A DNA stretch of 64,000 nt from Mangrovimonas xylaniphaga (GTDB lineage: Bacteria > Bacteroidota > Bacteroidia > Flavobacteriales > Flavobacteriaceae): contig NZ_LBIP01000022.1 of assembly GCF_001280435.1 (NCBI RefSeq), forward strand, positions 1-64,000, in the 5' to 3' direction. Under the pieces are notes generated by a model. It made no database searches and was not told the DNA's origin. It worked only from the letters and a program-made list of their open reading frames with translations. The position numbers and the translations under genes were made by a program. Numbering within the stretch: position 1 is the stretch's first letter; the number at the start of each line of letters is the position of its first letter. Shown piece after piece: positions 7,263 to 17,245 of this stretch.

Positions 7263-10217
7263 TTAAAATTTAAGATCCAATCCAACTGTAAAAATTCTTG
7301 GTGTTGGATACTCATACTGTGCAATATTGTTACTATCCTCTGGATCGAAACCAGTAAACTTAGTCCAAGTATATAAGTTTTGACCTTGAGCGTACACTCT
7401 TAATCCAGTGATATATCCAATGCTATCAATATATCTTTGTGGTAAATTATAAGCTACCGTTAAATTTCTCCACTTTGTAAATGAAGCGTCTTCAATATCC
7501 TTAGAAGAGAATTCTCTATTATACAAGTAACTTTGTACTTCTGTAATATCTCCAGGTTGTTGCCACATATCTAACATGATTGTTGACAAGTTATACTGAG
7601 CAAAGTTAGGGTTTTCTTGGAAGAATGTTTGGTTGTTAAATCTATAATAATCAGCGGCAAAACTAAACAAAGTAGATACCTCAAATGCTTTGTACTTCAA
7701 TTTAGCACCAAAACCACCAGTCCAAACTGGGTTATAACTTCCAAAGTCAGCTACTGAGTTAGCTTCACTATATACATTGGTTACATTTCCATCAATATCA
7801 TAATACAATGGCTCACCATTTGCTGGGTTAACTCCTGCCCATTTTACAATATAATGAGAACCTAAAGGTAAACCTTCTCTAATAATTGAAGTTCCTTGTT
7901 CAAATTGGCTAACTTGTCCTAAATCCAAGATTTCGTTCTTGTTATAGTTGAAGTTACCATTTACCTCAAACTCAAAATCATTAGTTCTAACAAGAACCCC
8001 AGTTAAACTTACATCAACACCTGCATTTCTCATAGAACCTGCATTAGCTTGGATACTAGATACTCCAGAAGAAGCTTGAGACAAGTTATAAGTTACAAAT
8101 AAGTCTGTAGTTTTATTATTATAGTACTCAACTGTACCAGACAATCTGTAATCAAATAAATCATAATCAATACCAACGTTAAATTGGTTAGAAGTTTCCC
8201 ATTTCAAATCCTCATTTCCAATTCTTCCAAAAGCAATACCTGTATTTCCATTATAAGAAGTTTGACCATATTCGGTAGCATAAGCAAAATCAGCTACTGC
8301 GTTTTGGTTACCTGAAGTACCATAACTTGCTCTAAGTTTTAAATTGTTGATTGTTCTATTACCTGACAAGAAGGCTTCATTAGAAATATTCCATCTACCA
8401 GCAACAGAATAAAATGTCCCCCATTGATTCTCATCTGAAAATTTAGAAGAAGCATCTCTTCTCAAAGAAACATCTAAACCAAAACGACCATCATAATCAT
8501 AATTTGCAACACCAAAATATGAAAATAAACCACGCTCAGTTACAGAACCACCTACTGAAGGAATTAACTCATTTTCAGGAGTACCTTCACTAATACCTGC
8601 TGGAACTCCTGGCAAGGTAGGGTTGATACCATAACCAGTAAAACTACTAGATCTAGCATGTGTTTTTACGTACTCCATAAATACCCCTGCAGTAAAATTG
8701 TGCTTGTTTGCGAAAGTATTTTCATACATCAATCTTGTTGTAGATGTAATATTTGCATAATAACTATTAGCCTCTGTATAGAATCCTGCAAATCCAGGCT
8801 CAGTAATACTACCATAATAAGTTGAAGGGTCAGCAAATCTAAAAGTATTATCTTGACTATAATCAACCCCCAAATCTGTACGCGCACTAATATTCTTAAA
8901 CAATTCTCTTTCTGCAAAACCAGAACCTACAAATCTGATCTGCTTGTTCTCTCTCCCGTTTACATGAAGATTCTCCAAGGCATTAGCACCTACATTACCA
9001 TTACTTGTGTTATAACTTCCATCTTCTTTGTAAGGAGTATAGTAAGGAGAAGCCAAGTATACAGCTGCATAAGGGTTTTGCAATGTAATTGAGCTTTCTG
9101 AGTCAATCAAATCTGATATAGCATAAGCCACTAATGTATTCAAACCAATCTTAGTTTTGTCATTAGGTCTTACTTCATAGTTGTTACGTAAAGTAAAGCG
9201 TTTCAGGTTTGATCTATCAGCTATACCTTCTTGATCGAAGTAACTAATGCTGCTATAAAAACGAGATTTTTCAGAACCTCCAGTCATCGCTAATTCATGA
9301 CTTACAGTTTGACCTGTTCTAAAAAAGTAATCTTCCCAATTAGTATTGGTTTGAGATAACTCAGCAATTTCTGCATCAGACAAGCTTGCCCCCGTACCTC
9401 TACCCACTAACTTTTGAAAGTTAAGCAATTGAGAAGAATTCATTAAATCAAAACGAGAGTTCCCAACATGAGAAACCCCGTACTGAGTTCTATATGTAAA
9501 ACGTGTCTTTTCACCAAAAGCTCCTTTTTTAGTAGTAACAACAATTACCCCATTAGCTCCTCTAGAACCATAAGGTGCTGTTGCACTAGCATCTTTAAGA
9601 ATAGAAATGTTTTCAAAATCATTAGGGTTGATAGCGGCAAAATCTCCTGCAGAAACTTGAATACCATCTATAATATACAACGGATCATTACTTCCATTGA
9701 TAGACCCATTACCTCTAATTCTTACTCTAGCAGATGCTCCTGGTTGACCAGAACCAGCAGAAATCTGAACCCCTGGCGCCTGACCTTGTAGAATTTGATC
9801 AAAAGAAGCCAACGGTACTTGTTCAATAGCCTCTGCATTTACAACAGAAACCGCCCCAGACACTTTAGTTTTGTCTTGGGAAGAATACCCTACTACCACA
9901 ACTTCTTCTAACGCAGCAATATCTTCCTGCATTGAAACATTTATAGAATTACTTGTGCCTACTACAATTTCAACAGCTTTCATACTAACAAATGAAAACA
10001 CCAAAGTTTCACCTACATTTGCGGTAATAGTATAATTACCATCAAAGTCAGTTTGAACACCTCTAGTAGTTCCTTTTACAATTACATTTACACCAGGCAA
10101 TGGCAAGCCATCTGCTTCTGATATAACTGTTCCAGTGACCGTTTTTTCTTGCGCGAAAGAAAACTGCATCACTAACGCCATAAATAGCGTCATTAACCAT
10201 GTTAACTTTAATTTCAT
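7263..10217 (-). CDS. SusC/RagA TonB-linked outer-membrane transporter
   Basis: The protein is 984 residues from the ATG at 10217. A TTG ten codons upstream is in frame but would add polar residues before the signal peptide MKLKLTWLMTLFMALVMQ. Domains in order: signal peptide; a carboxypeptidase-regulatory-like beta domain (~25-105, VTGTVISEADGLPLPGVNV); a TonB plug (~115-225, with EEVVVVGYSSQ and RIRGNGSINGSNDPLYIIDG); then a 22-strand barrel ending in TVGLDLKF. It imports a ligand captured by the SusD protein encoded next. It is the first gene of a three-gene operon. Confidence 0.96.
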   Translation of the reverse strand: MKLKLTWLMTLFMALVMQFSFAQEKTVTGTVISEADGLPLPGVNVIVKGTTRGVQTDFDGNYTITANVGETLVFSFVSMKAVEIVVGTSNSINVSMQEDIAALEEVVVVGYSSQDKTKVSGAVSVVNAEAIEQVPLASFDQILQGQAPGVQISAGSGQPGASARVRIRGNGSINGSNDPLYIIDGIQVSAGDFAAINPNDFENISILKDASATAPYGSRGANGVIVVTTKKGAFGEKTRFTYRTQYGVSHVGNSRFDLMNSSQLLNFQKLVGRGTGASLSDAEIAELSQTNTNWEDYFFRTGQTVSHELAMTGGSEKSRFYSSISYFDQEGIADRSNLKRFTLRNNYEVRPNDKTKIGLNTLVAYAISDLIDSESSITLQNPYAAVYLASPYYTPYKEDGSYNTSNGNVGANALENLHVNGRENKQIRFVGSGFAERELFKNISARTDLGVDYSQDNTFRFADPSTYYGSITEPGFAGFYTEANSYYANITSTTRLMYENTFANKHNFTAGVFMEYVKTHARSSSFTGYGINPTLPGVPAGISEGTPENELIPSVGGSVTERGLFSYFGVANYDYDGRFGLDVSLRRDASSKFSDENQWGTFYSVAGRWNISNEAFLSGNRTINNLKLRASYGTSGNQNAVADFAYATEYGQTSYNGNTGIAFGRIGNEDLKWETSNQFNVGIDYDLFDYRLSGTVEYYNNKTTDLFVTYNLSQASSGVSSIQANAGSMRNAGVDVSLTGVLVRTNDFEFEVNGNFNYNKNEILDLGQVSQFEQGTSIIREGLPLGSHYIVKWAGVNPANGEPLYYDIDGNVTNVYSEANSVADFGSYNPVWTGGFGAKLKYKAFEVSTLFSFAADYYRFNNQTFFQENPNFAQYNLSTIMLDMWQQPGDITEVQSYLYNREFSSKDIEDASFTKWRNLTVAYNLPQRYIDSIGYITGLRVYAQGQNLYTWTKFTGFDPEDSNNIAQYEYPTPRIFTVGLDLKF

Positions 10218-10419
10218 AAAACAATTATTTGAGTTAGTCTTGCGCAAACATCATAATTAAATATTAAATAAACAAGTTATTTTATTAAAATAATGTTAAC
10301 ACTCAACACTCTCAAAACCAGCATAAACACTGGTCCTATTAAAATAATTATTCATAAAAATTTAAATTATAATTACATTTATTCAGAACAAAATATAATA
10401 TCATTAAAATTTTAACATT

Positions 10420-11022
10420 TTGACTCTTAAATCTAATTTTTCAAAATTCTCAATAGAATGTGGAACCGATGAAGCTGGCCGTGGTTGTTTGGCAGGACCT
10501 GTAACAGCCGCTGCCGTTATTTTACCTTCTAACTTAAAAAACGATTTGATAAATGATTCAAAAACTCTTACAGAGCACAAACGACTGCTTCTTAAACCTG
10601 TTATAGAAGAAAAGGCTGAAGCATTTGCCTTTTCCCATATTTGGCCCGACGAGATAGACAGCATCAATATTCTGAACGCCTCCATATTGGCGATGCACAA
10701 AGCAATTGAGCAATTGCATACTCAACCAGAATTCATCATAGTGGATGGCAACAGATTCAAACCTTTTAAGGATATTCCTTTTGAAACAATTATCAAGGGA
10801 GATGGTAAATACCTAAGTATCGCAGCTGCTTCAATTATTGCCAAAACGGAACGCGACGCCTATATGGATAAAATCCATGAAGAATTCCCAATGTACAATT
10901 GGAAAAAAAACAAAGGTTATCCCACCAAAGAACACAGAGAAGCCATTAGAAAATATGGCATTACCAAATACCACAGAAAATCTTTTAGGCTACTGCCTGA
11001 ACAATTAAAATTTGAACTATAA
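10420..11022 (+). CDS. rnhB: Ribonuclease HII
   Basis: The enzyme cleaves RNA in RNA-DNA hybrids and removes misincorporated ribonucleotides. At 200 residues it is of normal length. The N-terminal [14 protein letters not shown] contains the catalytic Asp-Glu pair, followed by NDSKTLTE, the VDGNRF Asp motif and [15 protein letters not shown]. No ATG lies in frame before the DEAGRG motif, so the start appears to be the TTG at 10420, which places [16 protein letters not shown] exactly where relatives begin. It faces away from susC, and the large lipoprotein gene follows on the same strand. Confidence 0.95.
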   Translation: MTLKSNFSKFSIECGTDEAGRGCLAGPVTAAAVILPSNLKNDLINDSKTLTEHKRLLLKPVIEEKAEAFAFSHIWPDEIDSINILNASILAMHKAIEQLHTQPEFIIVDGNRFKPFKDIPFETIIKGDGKYLSIAAASIIAKTERDAYMDKIHEEFPMYNWKKNKGYPTKEHREAIRKYGITKYHRKSFRLLPEQLKFEL

Positions 11023-11140
11023 CTGAAAAAATTAACCTTACCTATATATAATGGTATACACCTAAAACGGTGAATCACTTTTTTTGATTCTGTTTCAGTA
11101 TATTTGCCTTGAAAAGTCCATTTTCTCAAAACCCCTCTTA

Positions 11141-13567
11141 ATGAAATACGTTTTTGCAAGTCTCCTGATCCTGCTTTTTTTTAGCTGCGATTCAAACTAT
11201 ACCAAGCAGACCAAATTAAGCCACCTAATTCCCGAAAACACCAGTGTTGTTCTAAAAACATCAAACCTTGGCAATCTGAGAAGCAATTTTAAAAACAATG
11301 ATTTAATTGAAGCACTTTCAGAAAACAAAAATACCAAGAGCTCTTTCAAACACCTTGAATTTTTAAAACACCTCAACACAGACAACCCTGTATTAATTTG
11401 TTTCAGCTCCAACCCTAAAGACAGTTTAGGCGTTACGTTAATCACCAAAAACACCCCTACCTTAATAAAATTCGATTCCCTAACAAAACATAAAGACGAG
11501 GTTCTCAAAACCAAAAATAGAACCATCCATAAAACCACGGTAGAAGATCAGATATTTTACAGCACCATTATTGACAGCATATTGTTTGCTTCCAATTCTA
11601 AAGAAACCGTTGAATTGGCCACCCCAAAACCAATCACCGATTTAGAATTTCAAAAAGCGTTAAATGCTTCATCAAACGACAAAACGGTTTCTGCTATTTT
11701 CACATCCAACAAGCAATTCCCTACTATTTTTCAATCGGAAGAATTGTCTAAAGCAAAACTCTCAGACTACCTCATGGTAGACCTAACCATGTCCCAAGAC
11801 GACGTTAACTTAAACGGAATCACCAAAGCTCTGGATTCTACCAAAAGTTTGATTAACATTTTCAAAAATACCATTCCCCAAGAAAACAAAATAAGCCACG
11901 TATGCCCGCCTGGAACAGAGGCTTTTTTGAGTTTCACCTTCAATAACTATAAAACTTTTCACGAACAACTAGAGCTGTTTTCTAAAAGAGATTCCATAAC
12001 AATACAAAATCCTCTTTTTGAAAACATCAATGAAGTTGGTGCTATTGACGAAAATGGCTCTAAAGCAATATTCTTAAACTCTATAGACCCAACTTCCACT
12101 TTGGAACATTTAAAAGAAAATACCTTAGTAGAAACCTATAGAAACATTTCCATTTACACATTTGGGCAACCGGATGTATTCAAAAAAGAATTTTACCCTC
12201 TTATTACTTTTGACACAGCAAGCAACTTCATCAATTTGGATGACTATTTTGTGTTTAGCGACAGCATCGAATTACTAAAAGAGTTTATTGCCAATTACCA
12301 AAACGACCATACCCTTTCCTCTGAAAGTTATTACCAAAACCTTACAACACAACTAAGCGATGAATCATCCTTACTATTATATGGTAACAACAAAGCATTG
12401 CTTTCAGTTTTAAAACAAAACTTTTCCGAAGATTTAGCTATAGATGCAGACAACTATAAAGCCTCTGCCCTACAATTTATTTATGACACGGATTTTGCCC
12501 ACGTAAATGCTGTCATAAAAAAGCACAAAGCCAAACAAAGCTCCAACGACATTTCAGAGGAGTTCACCATTACCTTAGACAACGACCTTTTAACCACACC
12601 ACAATTTATCACCAACCACATTACCAAACAAAAGGACATTGTGGTACAGGATATCAAAAACAATCTATACCTCATTTCCAACGAAGGAAAGATCTATTGG
12701 AAGAAACAACTTCAGGCTAAGATCCTAGGTAAAATAGAACAGATTGACATGTACAAAAATGGGCGTCTTCAACTGGCGTTTGCCACACCAAACAGAATTT
12801 ATGTAATAGCCAGAAACGGTAAGGATGTATCGCCATTTCCATTAAATTTTAAAGACAAAATCACCCAACCTCTATCGGTTTTTGATTACGACAAAAAGAA
12901 AAACTATAGATTGATGGTGACTCAAGGAAAAGAGGTATTGATGTACGACCAAAAGGGAAAAACTGTTAACGGCTTTACATTCAATAAGGCCAAGAATACC
13001 ATCTCTTCGCAACCACAACACTTTAGAATAGGAAGAAAAGACTACATTGTGTTTGCTGAAGGAACTACTCTAAAAATTTTGGACCGTGTTGGAAAAACCA
13101 GAATTAAAGTGAACGATGCCATCAATTTTTCCGATAACAGCATTTACTTATACGAAGATAAATTCACCACAACCTCCACTAATGGAGCCTTGGTACAGGT
13201 AAATCAAAGCGGTAAAATGAACAGTGCCAACCTCAACCTGAATGAGTCGCACAAAATTGACGCCACCAGCAAAACCTTTGTGACACTTTCTGAAAACAAA
13301 CTGAACATCAAATCACATCCTATTGAATTGGATTACGGCGAATATACGGCTCCCAAAATCTTTTATGTAAATGACAAGATTTACGTCTCCGTAACCGATT
13401 TGCAGTCCAAAAAAGTATACCTGTTTGACAGCCAAGGAAAGGCCATCCCTAACTTTCCAATTTATGGAAATTCAGCAATAGATCTAGATTCAATTGATAA
13501 AGACAAAAATGTTGAAATAGTCACCAAAGGAGACTCCAACAGTTTGATTATCTACAAAATAAATTAA
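11141..13567 (+). CDS. Large lipoprotein with beta-propeller-like C-terminal half
   Basis: The ATG at 11141 gives 808 residues with a clean lipoprotein signal (MKYVFASLLILLFFSC, Cys16). An upstream in-frame TTG would bury this signal. The N-terminal half (20-450) has DUF3352-like features such as IPENTSVVLKTSNLGNL and repeated short alpha/beta units. The second half (~480-808) carries repeated blades of the type NLYLISNEGKIYWKKQL and RIYVIARNGKDVSPFPL, resembling PQQ/WD-type propellers. It follows rnhB by 118 bases. The function is unknown; a periplasmic or surface scaffold is a guess. Confidence 0.7.
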   Translation: MKYVFASLLILLFFSCDSNYTKQTKLSHLIPENTSVVLKTSNLGNLRSNFKNNDLIEALSENKNTKSSFKHLEFLKHLNTDNPVLICFSSNPKDSLGVTLITKNTPTLIKFDSLTKHKDEVLKTKNRTIHKTTVEDQIFYSTIIDSILFASNSKETVELATPKPITDLEFQKALNASSNDKTVSAIFTSNKQFPTIFQSEELSKAKLSDYLMVDLTMSQDDVNLNGITKALDSTKSLINIFKNTIPQENKISHVCPPGTEAFLSFTFNNYKTFHEQLELFSKRDSITIQNPLFENINEVGAIDENGSKAIFLNSIDPTSTLEHLKENTLVETYRNISIYTFGQPDVFKKEFYPLITFDTASNFINLDDYFVFSDSIELLKEFIANYQNDHTLSSESYYQNLTTQLSDESSLLLYGNNKALLSVLKQNFSEDLAIDADNYKASALQFIYDTDFAHVNAVIKKHKAKQSSNDISEEFTITLDNDLLTTPQFITNHITKQKDIVVQDIKNNLYLISNEGKIYWKKQLQAKILGKIEQIDMYKNGRLQLAFATPNRIYVIARNGKDVSPFPLNFKDKITQPLSVFDYDKKKNYRLMVTQGKEVLMYDQKGKTVNGFTFNKAKNTISSQPQHFRIGRKDYIVFAEGTTLKILDRVGKTRIKVNDAINFSDNSIYLYEDKFTTTSTNGALVQVNQSGKMNSANLNLNESHKIDATSKTFVTLSENKLNIKSHPIELDYGEYTAPKIFYVNDKIYVSVTDLQSKKVYLFDSQGKAIPNFPIYGNSAIDLDSIDKDKNVEIVTKGDSNSLIIYKIN

Positions 13568-13719
13568 AGACATTAAGGATTATATTATAAAACAAGTAAA
13601 AGTTCTATTTGCAATCACGGCCAAAATTTTGTATATTTCACTTTATTACAATTAGTTATACAAACACCAAAAGTATAATCTTATACGCCAAGACAGCCGA
13701 ATTATAGTCCCCTCGGATT

Positions 13720-13749
13720 AAACGCCAAAGTTTTCTTTGGCGTTTTTTA
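13720..13749 (+). terminator. Terminator after the large lipoprotein gene
   Basis: AAACGCCAAAG pairs with CTTTGGCGTTTTTT around a short TTTT loop. It is the only structure between 13567 and the next gene. Confidence 0.85.
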
Positions 13750-13808
13750 TGATCTAATCTCTTCAATTTTTAGTAGTATTGCAGCTTGAAAATTCAGAGT
13801 TCCAAATC

Positions 13809-14858
13809 ATGATCAAACGCACAAAAGCTTCTATATCAAAATGCATCATCCACAAGGTGGGCAATAAATTCAACAGCACCAAAAATGCTTTTTCAGAAAA
13901 CCTTTTAGACTTTGACGAAGTTAGCTACGAACTACTGCTCCCCTATTTACTTCGCCCTTTTGGATCTATTGCAGAGACCTATCGTTTCAATCACCATTCC
14001 AATATAGAATTGAATGAAATAAACAGTTACGCTTCTCAACTTTTGGCAGACGACACAGATTTTATTGACGTTTCAAAACATGTAGTCAACCATTTGTTTG
14101 AGCAATCCAATTCGGCACAAATAAAAACTGGAGATGTCATTGTTTGCATGTTTCACGACATCCAGTACGAAGACTATACAACAGACGCCGTGGGAATTTT
14201 CAAAATTGAAAACAAAACCAACTTTTTCCAGACCTATATGGAAAATGGCAGCTACGACATTTATGTACAGTCTGGGATTCAAACTAAAAAAGTAGACAAA
14301 GGTTGTTTGATCCTGAACGCTGCAGACGCCGAAGGTAAAATTGTGCTGAGTGTAGACCATAACAACTACGACACCCAATATTGGATCAAGAGTTTTTTAA
14401 ATGTAAAATACCCTGATGATTCCAATGAACACACCAAAAACTACATCGAGATGTGCCGTGAATTTTCAAAGGAAGTGGTACAGCCTAATTTTGGAGGACA
14501 GGAACACAGTAATTTCTTGGCCAAAACAGTAGATTTCTTTAAGGAACGTGAAATCGTAAATGTTGAAAATTTTAAGGAAGAAGTCTTTGAAGAAGAAAAA
14601 CATAGAACTTTGTTTGACGACTTTAAAAAGGACTACGAAACCGATCACAACATCGTAATCCGTAACCAATTCGACATTTCCGAAGTGGTCCTTAAAAAGC
14701 AAAAGCAAAAAATTAAAAGCGAAATCAAACTAGATACCAACATTCAAATTAAACTGGATATTGATGCGCCCGATGCTTCAGAGGATTATTTAGAACGCGG
14801 TTATGACGAAGCCAAAAAAATGCACTATTACAAGGTATTTTTTAACAAAGAATTCTGA
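13809..14858 (+). CDS. Nucleoid-associated protein, NdpA/YejK family
   Basis: This 349-residue protein matches the 37-kDa nucleoid-associated family. It starts MIKRTKASISKCIIHKVGNK, has the conserved GDVIVCMF and AVGIFKIENK segments, and carries KGCLILNAADAEGKIVLSVD followed by DTQYWIKSFLNV. The ATG at 13809 fits the family start; an upstream TTG at 13779 adds ten unconserved residues. YejK binds the nucleoid in E. coli but its biochemical role is unclear. It stands alone between a terminator and a small secreted-protein gene. Confidence 0.85.
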   Translation: MIKRTKASISKCIIHKVGNKFNSTKNAFSENLLDFDEVSYELLLPYLLRPFGSIAETYRFNHHSNIELNEINSYASQLLADDTDFIDVSKHVVNHLFEQSNSAQIKTGDVIVCMFHDIQYEDYTTDAVGIFKIENKTNFFQTYMENGSYDIYVQSGIQTKKVDKGCLILNAADAEGKIVLSVDHNNYDTQYWIKSFLNVKYPDDSNEHTKNYIEMCREFSKEVVQPNFGGQEHSNFLAKTVDFFKEREIVNVENFKEEVFEEEKHRTLFDDFKKDYETDHNIVIRNQFDISEVVLKKQKQKIKSEIKLDTNIQIKLDIDAPDASEDYLERGYDEAKKMHYYKVFFNKEF

Positions 14859-14910
14859 TTTTATTCTATGTATATTCTGTAAATTTGCACCCGATTTTAA
14901 TACTATAATT

Positions 14911-15279
14911 ATGAAAAATGCAGTTTACACCTTAATTTTTGCGTTATTTTTAAATTTTAACAGTTTTAGCGCAACGTCTAACATTCAAGATTCAGTAGTG
15001 ATAGGAGATGTTCTAACCATCAACACTCCCGAAAGTCAAACTTTTAAAGATATTGATTTTCCAAAACTTAATCTCGTTGTCAAACGTGGTGGAGTTGCCT
15101 CTTACAATAGTGTAGATAACGTTCCCGTAGTAGTGTCTGAAATTAAGGCAGATAAAAACGGAAACACCATTGTGGTACTGAAAAGACAAGATGGCAAAAA
15201 ATTCTTCAACCAATACAAAGAAGTATCGGCCAATTTACAAGATGCTTTGGCTTCTGGAGAATTGAGCGTAATTAAATAA
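14911..15279 (+). CDS. Small secreted protein, unknown function
   Basis: The 122-residue protein starts at the ATG at 14911; a longer frame upstream overlaps the preceding gene and lacks a signal peptide. Residues 1-21 (MKNAVYTLIFALFLNFNSFSA) are a Sec signal. The mature part is a small beta-rich domain with VVIGDVLTINTPESQTFKDIDF and a basic C-terminal half. A TAAATTTG box lies 23 bases before the start. I recognise no family. Confidence 0.75.
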   Translation: MKNAVYTLIFALFLNFNSFSATSNIQDSVVIGDVLTINTPESQTFKDIDFPKLNLVVKRGGVASYNSVDNVPVVVSEIKADKNGNTIVVLKRQDGKKFFNQYKEVSANLQDALASGELSVIK

Positions 15280-15306
15280 GCTTATAATTTAGGCCCCTTA
15301 TCTATA

Positions 15307-15345
15307 AAAAACCCCAAAGGACTCTTGAGGACTTTGGGGTTTTCT
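15307..15345. terminator. Bidirectional terminator
   Basis: AAAAACCCCAAAG pairs with CTTTGGGGTTTTCT around a loop of about 14 bases. It serves both the plus-strand secreted-protein gene (ending 15279) and the convergent lipB gene (ending 15370). Confidence 0.85.
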
Positions 15346-15369
15346 ATTTTAAAAATATATTATTAAGAT

Positions 15370-16092
15370 TTACAACGTAAAGGGCATCGTACTCAATTCC
15401 GCCTCAAAAAGCTGTTGAAAATGTTTCAGAAGCTTTTCCTTGACTTCATTTTCATCGACTTCTTTAAGGCCTAATTCAACATTTAATGAGGTTACTGCTT
15501 TCCCTTTGATACCGCAAGGGATGATATTATCAAAATACCCCAAATCTACATTCACATTCAAAGCAAATCCATGCATTGTCACCCAACGGCTAGCCCTTAC
15601 TCCCATAGCACAAATTTTTCTGGCAAACGGAGTTCCTACATCCAACCAAACACCTGTTTCGCCTTCGCTTCGTTCTGCCTTTAAGCCATACTCATCTAAG
15701 GTAAGGATTACCATTTCTTCAAGGAATCTAAGATACTTATGGATATCTGTAAAGAAATTGTCCAAATCCAAAATAGGGTATCCTACAATTTGTCCTGGTC
15801 CATGGTAGGTAATATCGCCTCCTCTATTGATTTTATAAAATGTAGCTCCTTTAGCCCTTAACTGCTCCTCATTTAACAAAAGATTGGCCAAGTCACCACT
15901 TTTCCCCAAAGTATACACATGCGGATGCTCTACTAACAATAAATAATTGGGAGTAGGCTCATTGCTTGCCTCCCGCCTATTTTTAATTTTTAAATCGAGA
16001 ATACTTTTAAAAAGTGACTCTTGATAATCCCAAGTGTCATTATAATCCTTTAATCCTAAATCCTGTATTTGTACTACTTTGTTCAAACTCAT
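15370..16092 (-). CDS. lipB: Octanoyltransferase LipB
   Basis: LipB moves octanoyl from acyl carrier protein to lipoyl domains, the first step of lipoate synthesis. The 240-residue protein has the family signature RGGDITYHGPGQIVGYPI (~91-108), the catalytic Lys in ARKICAMGVRASRWVTMHG, and the catalytic Cys in NIIPCGI. It overlaps the upstream lipoprotein gene by 4 bases (ATGA). Lipoylated targets include the E2 protein encoded at 33924-35237. Confidence 0.96.
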   Translation of the reverse strand: MSLNKVVQIQDLGLKDYNDTWDYQESLFKSILDLKIKNRREASNEPTPNYLLLVEHPHVYTLGKSGDLANLLLNEEQLRAKGATFYKINRGGDITYHGPGQIVGYPILDLDNFFTDIHKYLRFLEEMVILTLDEYGLKAERSEGETGVWLDVGTPFARKICAMGVRASRWVTMHGFALNVNVDLGYFDNIIPCGIKGKAVTSLNVELGLKEVDENEVKEKLLKHFQQLFEAELSTMPFTL

Positions 16093-16832
16093 TTCTCTAA
16101 TATCACTTCTAGATTCAACGCTTCTGGGTTCTTTAGATATTCCATAAATCGAAACTCTACCGTTACAGTTTTTCGGTCGTCGCTAAACAAGGCCGCTTCA
16201 TTGGAAACAGATTTGATGGGACGTGGAAAATGATAGTTCAACTTATAGGTTGAAGACTCATACACCATGGCCATTTCACTCAAGCTATCCACCATTTGTT
16301 GATGCAATTCTTGATTGATAATCTTGGATTTCCTAGTAAATTTTCTACCATTATAACTGTATTTCAATTCCGAAGTTTCTTGTTCTAAAGAAGAAAACTT
16401 ATTGTTTCCACCAGCTCCCTTTTCGTCTCCCATTGCCTGCATTTTGGTCATGGCTGCAAACATGTCCTGTAATTCGTCTACATCCTTAAAATTGGTAAAC
16501 AGATCGAACTTCATGGTTTTTGAAGAGGGATCCATAAGCATGTGCATAGAATAGTTTTCCAAACCCTTCAACACCTCTTGCTGTTCCTTGGACAATTTGG
16601 AAATGCTGTCCTTCCTCTCTTCCAAAAGCTCTTTAAACGTAAAGGTAGAATCTACTTTTTCCTCGCTTTCTTTGGTCAATTCATCCCCTGTCATTTTCAT
16701 CATTTCAGAAGCATCAAAGGTAAATTCCATTTTTCCAGAACCATTTTCGTAGATATAGATGTTCTCGGAAAATTCGCAACTCGTTGCAGTAGTCAATAGA
16801 ATCCCCAAAAGGACCCAAATAATTTTGTTCAT
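16089..16832 (-). CDS. Hypothetical lipoprotein cotranscribed with lipB
   Basis: The 247-residue protein has a lipoprotein signal (lipobox ATSC, Cys19) and the motif EFSENIYIYENGSGKMEFTFDAS at the start of the mature chain. A Met-, Lys- and Glu-rich helical middle follows (~40-150), then a C-terminal beta segment ending in YLKNPEALNLEVILEK. Similar lipoproteins precede lipB in other flavobacteria as far as I recall, but no function is known to me. Its stop overlaps the lipB start by 4 bases, so translation is probably coupled. Confidence 0.7.
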   Translation of the reverse strand: MNKIIWVLLGILLTTATSCEFSENIYIYENGSGKMEFTFDASEMMKMTGDELTKESEEKVDSTFTFKELLEERKDSISKLSKEQQEVLKGLENYSMHMLMDPSSKTMKFDLFTNFKDVDELQDMFAAMTKMQAMGDEKGAGGNNKFSSLEQETSELKYSYNGRKFTRKSKIINQELHQQMVDSLSEMAMVYESSTYKLNYHFPRPIKSVSNEAALFSDDRKTVTVEFRFMEYLKNPEALNLEVILEK

Positions 16833-16910
16833 TGGTAAAAGTTTAGATTGCCCTACAAAGATACATTATAAAAGGCACAAACCTTTACATCAAAGCCCTA
16901 CAATCTACTC

Positions 16911-17069
16911 CTACCTTTTTGGATTGTTAACAATTACCAAGGCGGCAATCACTCCAGGGACCCAACCGCACAACCACAATAAAAACACGATTAAAACAGA
17001 ACCACAGCCTTTATCCAAAACAGCCAAAGGTGGGCAAATTATGGATATCAAAACTCTCCAAATACTCAT
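16911..17069 (-). CDS. YqaE/Pmp3-family membrane proteolipid
   Basis: This 52-residue protein reads MSIWRVLISIICPPLAVLDK and then a hydrophobic tail with GCGSVLIVFLLWLCGWVPGVIAALVIV, ending NNPKR. The two membrane helices, the ICPPLAV turn and the GW-PG-I-AL pattern are diagnostic of the Pmp3/YqaE stress-induced proteolipids, which affect membrane potential in yeast. It reads toward the lipoprotein-lipB pair and is separated from it by 78 bases. No signal peptide is expected. Confidence 0.9.
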   Translation of the reverse strand: MSIWRVLISIICPPLAVLDKGCGSVLIVFLLWLCGWVPGVIAALVIVNNPKR

Positions 17070-17200
17070 TTAAAAAAATTATAATTATTACACCCTATCT
17101 GTCTTGCAAGACTATGCATTCGTTACACGTCCTTTTCCTTTTATTTCTTAATATTTCGCTAAATTTTTCTATCCAAAAATTCAAACTGAAAGTTGTATGC

Positions 17201-17226
17201 TAATTTTGGCAAATAATGTAATTTTG
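17201..17226 (+). promoter_or_regulatory. Possible lysS promoter (two -7-like boxes)
   Basis: TAATTTTG occurs at 17201-17208 and again at 17219-17226, both matching TAnnTTTG, 20-45 bases before the lysS ATG. Neither has a well-spaced TTG upstream. Confidence 0.4.
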
Positions 17227-17245
17227 CAGTTCAAAATTTATTAGC

